64,000 nt of DNA from Hesseltinella vesiculosa (taxonomy: Eukaryota > Mucoromycota > Mucoromycetes > Mucorales > Cunninghamellaceae). The notes below the pieces were generated by a model, which saw only the letters and a list, made by a program, of their open reading frames with translations, was not told the origin of the DNA and ran no database searches. This document shows, in pieces, positions 58,393-64,000 of the stretch (its first letter is position 1; every line of letters starts with the position of its first letter). Location of the stretch: contig MCGT01000010.1 of assembly GCA_002104935.1 (NCBI GenBank), forward strand, positions 310,001 to 374,000, read 5' to 3'. The translations under genes and the position numbers were made by a program.

Positions 58393-59487
58393 TTAGTAGG
58401 GCGAACGAGGACGAGGGTAAGGGTCATATCTAGGGGGAGGGGGACGACGGTCATAACGATCACGGTCGCTGTAACGGTCGCTGTAACGGTCATTGTAACG
58501 GCTGCCATAGCGGTCGCCACCAGCACTACCACCACCACCACCATTGCGGTCACGATCATATCGGTCATAGTAATCATAACGGTCCACGTAGCGTTCAAAG
58601 GGACGATCATAACCCCGAGGAGGACGATCATAGCGAGATTCACGGTAGCGATAGTCACGAGGATCCATGCGGTCCATGCCAGCTTGAAAGCAAAAGAAGG
58701 ATCAGACGTCGATTCTTTTCAATAAAGTAAAATAACATTGGTACTTACGGCGACCTTGTCGCTTGGGTGGGCCATAATAACGACCAGGGGTGGGGGTTCT
58801 AGCCTTGGATCGCTTCGCCTACACACAAAAAGAGGGTGAGCAAATAGGGGATGGATCCTTGTCCAGGGATAGTTCATCAACGTGATTTCATTTACCTTTT
58901 CAACAGTGATAACCCGGCCGTCAACTTCCATGCCATTCACACTTTCCAAGGCACGTTCGGCTTCATCAGATGAATGCATTTGAATAAAGCCAAATCCACG
59001 AGATTCACGAGTATGAGGATCGTACATGATTTCTACTTTTTGGACAGCACCATGCTTGGAGAAGAGATCTTCCAAGGCAGTGTTTGTGGTGTTCAAGGAT
59101 AAGCCGGTGACAAACAGATTGTCTCCAGGGTTCACATCTTCATCTTGGCTATTGGCAAGCGGAAAAATCAATCGGCTGTTCCATCCATTCCTTGTTGTCA
59201 ACTTACTAGTCGCGTTCAACATGATCTCTGGAAGGAGAACGGCTACGGTATCTGCTTTCACGTCGTCCATTGACAGGTGATCTGGAACGAGACAGGCTAC
59301 GAGGAGGACTACGACGTCTCTCATCTGAAGGTCGACGATCTAAAAAGAAAGAGTGAACATACAAACATCATAAAAAAAATAAAAATCAAAAGACAAGGAC
59401 ATCTTTCCAGATGCCAAAATGCATCGGCATGATTCCTCTTTTTTATTAATCTCTCTAAACAAGCCATCTCATTCACTTACCACTCAT
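58393..59487 (-). CDS. Tra2-like SR splicing regulator
   Basis: Model complement(join(58393..58682,58749..58818,58896..59148,59207..59339,59481..59487)), 250 residues, in frame. The first coding exon is 7 bases (ATG AGT G). An Arg/Ser N-terminus (SLSRSRSPV, YRSRSPSRD) precedes one RRM (about 55-131) with RNP2 NLFVTGL and RNP1 RGFGFIQM; the region DPHTRESRGFGF and VITVEKAKRSKARTPTPGRY match Tra2/SRSF proteins. The C-terminus is rich in Arg/Asp/Tyr/Gly (repeated DRYSDR, YDRYDR). Tra2 proteins bind GAA-rich exonic enhancers and promote exon inclusion in the nucleus, in line with the intron density here. The last junction (acceptor AAG at 58683-58685) is the least certain. Confidence 0.85.
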
Positions 59488-61538
59488 GTTAAATTTTGTT
59501 AGAAAAAATTGGAAAGAAAAGAAAAAAAAATTCGGGCAAGACGTCACTCCAATTCCATCCTGTGTCTCGAAACCTGATTGGTTCAGTCCAGGACAAGCTT
59601 AATTGCGCTGGCCAGCTGCGTTTGCTCTGGTTTTCAAGAAGACAATTTCAGGCCTTGATTGGAGCCATCCTTTGCTGGAAGATGGGTATGAGCTTACCAT
59701 GAAATAGCTTATTTTCTTATCTTGCACTCCTTGGTTGCGGCAATGGCAAACAGGAAATGCGGCAGGCAACCAGTGGCAAGAGGCGATGGGTCTGTGCCAT
59801 GGGAGACTGGCATGTCACAAGATACCATTGTATCATTGTTTCTCGTCCCAACCAAGGTTGGTGCTATGACCTGGAAGCAATCGAGGGTCGTGGTGCAGGT
59901 GGAGGATGGTGGGGCTGTCTAGCAGTAGCTGTGCAGGTGCGTATGCCACTCTGACGAGGTTTTTGTCTTGGCATGTCCAATTCAACCGGAAGTACCCTCT
60001 CTTTCTTTCAGTGGCTTCTGGCGTAACCTTCGTGTGTCCTGCGGTTTGCTTTCCCGCCAACGAGAACTTCAGCATGCCACATGGACTGGTTGCTAAGTTG
60101 TTTTATATTGCCAGCATGCCCTGATCTCCCCACATCACAGCGGTCAAATAAGGAGAGAGGGTGGCTTATCCACCTTTGGCAATCGCTTGTCATCACGGAA
60201 AGAGCTGTCTCATGCATTCTTGGTCCAAGAGCCATGGTCATCCAAAAGAAAGATGCACACACACCAGGCTTCAGGTCAACCATGATATCAGTAGGTGCAG
60301 AGCCCAGGATTTCTTTATTTCTGATTGGCTCTCTGGCCAAATATCATAAACCACCGCTTCAACAGACAACGGTCGATGCACACTGACCAAACCAAATCCC
60401 AGGCCATACAAAACGTAATGGTGCATACCTAGAGGTCGGCAACCCTTTCCTGCCAAGGCGACTACGTTCTGCGAGCTGGGCAAGGCTGCTAAAAAAGATA
60501 TAATATGACCAGCTGCGTTGACAACCCCAAATGAAAAGGCGACTGAAAAAGATTCAGACCTGTGGTCACCAGGTGCCATCAGCTGCAATGGTTTTGCTGT
60601 TGGTCCTTCCAATTTGGTAGAGCTCACGTTTTCTTTTTTTTTGAAAATCAGGTACAATTCTTTTTTGGATGTCAATGCTTCGAGGAACGAGAACCAGGAA
60701 TGGTCGTCAAGTTTCCATCCGTCTGCGTGAGCAAAGAGAAATGGTTCAAGAAAAAAAAAAAAGATAAGACAGTGGCTGCGATTGTTTTGGCCAAGCAAGA
60801 ACCAAGCTCGTGGATTTTTTTATGATTGTTTTGCTTGATCTTTGTATCAAAGCCTTGATCTACTGAAACAGTGGCTTTTGTGTGACGCTGACGCCCATCA
60901 TTCTTACCAAATTTGGACTGTGTGACCGATCGAAGTCGTACAGGGTGCGGTAAACGTCCTTCGGTGGGGATGGCTCACAATCAAAAAAAAAACGGCCATC
61001 CGAGTCACCCCTCCCTCCCAGTGTTTGTTGAAAATACAAACACCTTGGATTCCCCTTCTTTTATTGGAAAAGATCGAGACACGTGCTTTGATCTGGACAT
61101 GGCGATTGGTTTCCGGGATGAGGCACAAAGGGATGCACCGTCGATCCCTTTTTTTCCCTCGGCTTTCAAAGAAAAAGATAAAAAAGAGTCAGGATTTGGA
61201 AAAAAAACCTATTTGAGGCGAATGAAGAAAGTGGGACGAGAGCCAAAAGGCTTGGCAAAGAGTTGGCTTTGGCACGAAACGGAACTCGTTGTGACACGGC
61301 CTTTATAAATTTTGAGTTTGTCCACGTGTAGTCATTGGTTGGAGGTCTCTTGTTCACCTTGTTTTCAAGCCAAAAAATGTAAAAGCATCCCTATTTTTAT
61401 CGTCCTGACGAGCTAAAATTATAAAACTGCTTTCCTTTTTTTTCATTTTAAAAACACTCAGGCATCGTTCTTTTTTTTCTCTCTTCTTTTTCTTCCTTTT
61501 TTGCGTATACCATTTTAAAGTGTTGTGAGATCGACAGT
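59488..61538. other. mostly unassigned 2-kb interval
   Basis: Promoter of the Tra2-like gene on the left and of the LRR gene on the right. Between them, GC content and codon-like texture near 59.7-60.8 kb suggest a gene or relic (see 60271-60798). I could not assemble a full model. Confidence 0.35.
60271..60798 (-). CDS. possible exon(s) of an uncharacterised gene
   Basis: 175-codon minus frame. The stretch PTAKPLQLMAPGDHRSESFS, VAFSFGVVNAAGH and ALPSSQNVVALAGKGCRPLG, then YVLYGLGFGLVSVHRPLS, has the composition of folded protein, while the N-terminal part is translated homopolymer (FFFFF, KKKE). An overlapping minus frame to 60008 (SAPTDIMVDLKPGVCASFFW) also looks coding-like, so introns may join them. 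The plus strand has competing frames at 59757-59954 and 60081-60386, so the strand is not settled. Family unknown. Confidence 0.25.
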   Translation of the reverse strand: MLGQNNRSHCLIFFFFLEPFLFAHADGWKLDDHSWFSFLEALTSKKELYLIFKKKENVSSTKLEGPTAKPLQLMAPGDHRSESFSVAFSFGVVNAAGHIISFLAALPSSQNVVALAGKGCRPLGMHHYVLYGLGFGLVSVHRPLSVEAVVYDIWPESQSEIKKSWALHLLISWLT

Positions 61539-63479
61539 ATGAAGCTTAATTTCACAGCCATCCTTTTATTACCTTTTGCTTCCATCTACGCTCAGGGTAA
61601 AAAAAAAAAAAAAAAAAAAGAAAGCCCCAGTAAACCAAGCAAGGTCTCCTTTCTTTATGACGATGCCGGGGCAAAAAAAAGAAAAAGAAAATCGATCCCC
61701 CTTTTTTTACTGACTCGTTTTTTTTTCCAGTTATATCATCATCAGGTGGCCCGACAGGAATACCTACCGGCACAGATACCTCGATACCTTCCGCTACCAA
61801 TTCACAACCGACTGGCACCTCCTTGGTACCATCGGGCACATCGTCCGCAGTTCCTTCAGCATCGCCCAGCGTGGACATCACAGCCTGTACAGGATTGAAG
61901 CAATGGTTTGATTCAACCAATGGCAACTCTTGGACGGTCAACACTGGCTGGACGTCGACAGATATGACGACTTGCTGTAGCTGGTACAACGTCCGTTGCA
62001 CGGCTTTTGGCCAAGTGATTGCTGTGTAAGTTTCAACGGAAAAAGGGATCACAGCCTAACGTTTTTTTCCCCAGTGACTTGTCCGGAAACAACTTGGTGG
62101 GGCAATTGCCAGATAATTTCAATAGCTTTGCTACTTTGGTCACAGTGTAAGCTTTTCTTTTTTTATTTTGATGCACGAGAAAAAAAACGTGTGCAACGAC
62201 AGAAAAATAGGTCGGTCGATCTTTTCTGACCTTTCCTCGTTTTCTTTCCCAGTGATTTCAGCTACAATCAACTCTCAGGCAGTCTTCCTCCCTCACTCGG
62301 TTCAGCACCCAACCTTCAAAACATGTAGGATTGGCTTTTTAGGATGATGTTTGTACTCATGTCTATGTCTATAGTAACTTTGATGTCAACCATTTGTCAG
62401 GGCAATTGCCTCCTACCTTGAGCACGCTTGTTAATTTGACAACCATGTAAAAGAAAAAGGACACAGCAAAATGAAGTAGCTCATGCGGATTTTCTTTAAA
62501 AACGACAGTCACTTTAAGAACAACTCCATCACGGGCTCTATTCCTGACACATGGTCGACCTTGACAAGATTGACATCGATTTATGGCAGCAACAACCAAC
62601 TCAACGGTCCTTTCCCCAGTGTTGTGACCAACATGACAGCCTTGACCAACTTGTACTTGGATAACAACCAATTCAGTGGCACATTGCCTCCAGCTGTTGG
62701 TCAAATGGTGAATCTCCAGGCTTTGTAAGTTGAACAACGTTGGGTGAAAGACGACTGACTTTGTTCCCAGGAACCTGAAGCTTAACTTTTTCATGGGCAA
62801 CATCCCTGATGTATGGAACACATTGACCAATTTGACCGATCTGTAAGAACGAGGTGGTTGATGGACAAGGGGCTCATCTCGTTTTTTAGATACTTATCTT
62901 GGCAAGGTTTCAATGGCTCCATCCCCAACTCGCTGTTCACATTGTCCAACCTGCAATATCTGTAAGAACTCCGCTTTTTCTACCATGGTCAAGCTCACTC
63001 TTCTTTTTTTAAACCTTGCAGCGACTTGTCCAACAATCGATTGACAGGGCAATTGTCACAAAATGTGAGCAACTGGGGCAACATGCAAACCTTGTAAGTC
63101 GCAGCTTTTTTTTTGTTGTTGTTTTGGAGAAGCTCACGTTTTTGATCGTAGGATGATTGGTTACAACTCATTGTCAGGCAGTGTACCAACACAATTGGGT
63201 CAATTGAATAGCTTACAGTTCCTGCAGATCAATTTCAATGCATTCAATGGCCAATTCCCACCAGGAGCAGCTCCTGCGGCCCTTGGCTACTGCTTTGCCT
63301 CGCCGAATCAATTCCAAATCTGCCCTGACCCTTCTGTTGCCAACGATCCTAATTCCTTGGCATTCCAATGTTCTCTGGATTGTAACTTGTATCAAACGGC
63401 GAGCTCCGATGCCTCTGCTCTTGCTCGATCACCTTTGTCTTTAGCCATCTTTTTCCTCGCATACCTGTTTTTGATGTAG
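61539..63479 (+). CDS. secreted leucine-rich repeat protein, probably GPI-anchored
   Basis: Model join(61539..61596,61731..62025,62075..62146,62253..62324,62375..62446,62509..62724,62771..62842,62890..62961,63022..63093,63152..63479), 442 residues, in frame. A signal peptide (MKLNFTAILLLPFASIYAQ) is followed by a Thr/Ser/Pro stretch likely O-glycosylated, then a Cys-containing cap (ACTGLKQWFDSTNGNSW, CCSWYNVRC) like plant LRRNT. About ten LRRs of 24 residues follow (DLSGNNLVGQLP, NNQLNGPFPS, NNQFSGTLPPAVG, DLSNNRLTGQLS, GYNSLSGSVPTQLGQL). A Cys-rich C-cap precedes a Ser/Ala region and hydrophobic tail (LSLAIFFLAYLFLM), a GPI signal. Seven exons consist of whole LRRs of 72 bases (one is 216), all with phase-2 borders. 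Likely at the wall or plasma membrane; ligand unknown. Its anchor would be remodelled by the BST1 product. Confidence 0.92.
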
Positions 63480-64000
63480 ACCTTTATTTTTCTGTCAAGT
63501 CATTTTGTACTTTATTTTTCTGTCTTGGAAATAAACCTATTCATGCTCTTTGTTTCTCTCGTCATCGGAGGGCCAAGGTTGCAAATGAAAATGTCACACA
63601 AACGATCTTCCTACTGCCAATTCCATTCTCCGCCTCGTCACACACACTCACACAAACAACACGAAAAAAAAAAAAAAAGAGCTAGCGAGAAAAAAAAAAA
63701 CTCGTGTTTTTGTGGCACCTCTTTTTCTGCTTCCAATGCTTCTCCTCATTTCGATAAGGAACCTTGGGAGCTTGGGGAACCATCACAAGTGAGGTAATCT
63801 CTTTTTAAAGGAATGGCCAATTTTTTTTTTATTGTTCCAATCCCAAAATGGCGGGTGCCCATTTGACGACATACTGCTTTTTTGGTCTGCATATATTTTT
63901 CATGTTTTGCAAATAATCGAAAGATATCCTTCTTTCAAAAACTTCAACAGATGGACTGGCCGGGTAAAATGGAAAAAAATCCTTTTTAATTTTGTCGAAA
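63480..64000. other. spacer at right edge
   Basis: 3' flank of the LRR gene with A and T runs (63664-63678, 63818-63829). No gene or partial gene is evident up to the edge. Confidence 0.45.

Noticed and set aside
59757..60386. Plus-strand gene suggested by the frames at 59757-59954 and 60081-60386
   Set aside because: Frames cannot be joined by convincing splice sites and compete with minus-strand frames; strand left undecided.

Overview
The window reads as nuclear DNA of an early-diverging fungus, most likely Mucoromycota (Mucorales-like). The evidence is eukaryotic genes split by many short GT-AG introns (about 45-110 bases), very frequent poly-A/poly-T runs in introns and spacers, cytochrome b5-fused acyl-CoA dehydrogenases, and fragments resembling multi-copy families I associate with mucoralean genomes. 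No rRNA, tRNA, CRISPR or prokaryotic operon was seen. Exon models were built by hand from splice signals, reading frame and protein-family fit. Most close exactly in frame, but none was checked against transcripts.

Layout. 1-6.1 kb: an F-box/LRR gene running off the left edge, then a DYRK2/Pom1-class kinase. 6.5-13.1 kb: three genes on the minus strand for secreted low-complexity proteins, one dense in Kex2 (KR) sites and one with a 12-residue tandem repeat. 13.8-21 kb: a repeat-rich, relic-rich stretch around an intact exosome subunit gene (Rrp45). 21.5-27.2 kb: GPI inositol-deacylase (Bst1/PGAP1), then the first cytochrome b5-acyl-CoA dehydrogenase. 28.4-39.1 kb: a KIN/MARK-like kinase, RPA2, a small UQCC5/SMIM4-like protein, an acyl-CoA synthetase and an Sst2-type RGS protein. 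39.8-42.7 kb: a decayed Fanzor/TnpB-like gene beside a long inverted repeat pair. 43.1-51.3 kb: second cytochrome b5-acyl-CoA dehydrogenase, an aromatic aminotransferase, a UCH37/BAP1-type deubiquitinase and a flavocytochrome b2-like dehydrogenase. 52.3-63.5 kb: a DDT/WHIM-PHD chromatin protein, cytosolic aspartyl-tRNA synthetase, a Tra2-like splicing factor and a secreted, probably GPI-anchored LRR protein.

Working together. An acyl-CoA synthetase, two acyl-CoA dehydrogenases (C-terminal ARL) and a 2-hydroxyacid dehydrogenase (C-terminal SKL) lie within 27 kb. The three dehydrogenases carry PTS1-like tails and N-terminal cytochrome b5 domains, which suggests peroxisomal acyl and hydroxyacid oxidation with haem-linked electron transfer. 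This is inference. Other neighbours are ordinary housekeeping or signalling genes with no evident shared pathway.

Most notable: the paralogous acyl-CoA dehydrogenase pair with strong intron turnover, the one-LRR-per-72-nt-exon gene, the PTS1-tailed flavocytochrome, the inverted repeat pair by a Fanzor relic, GC-AG introns, and the Kex2-rich secreted precursor.
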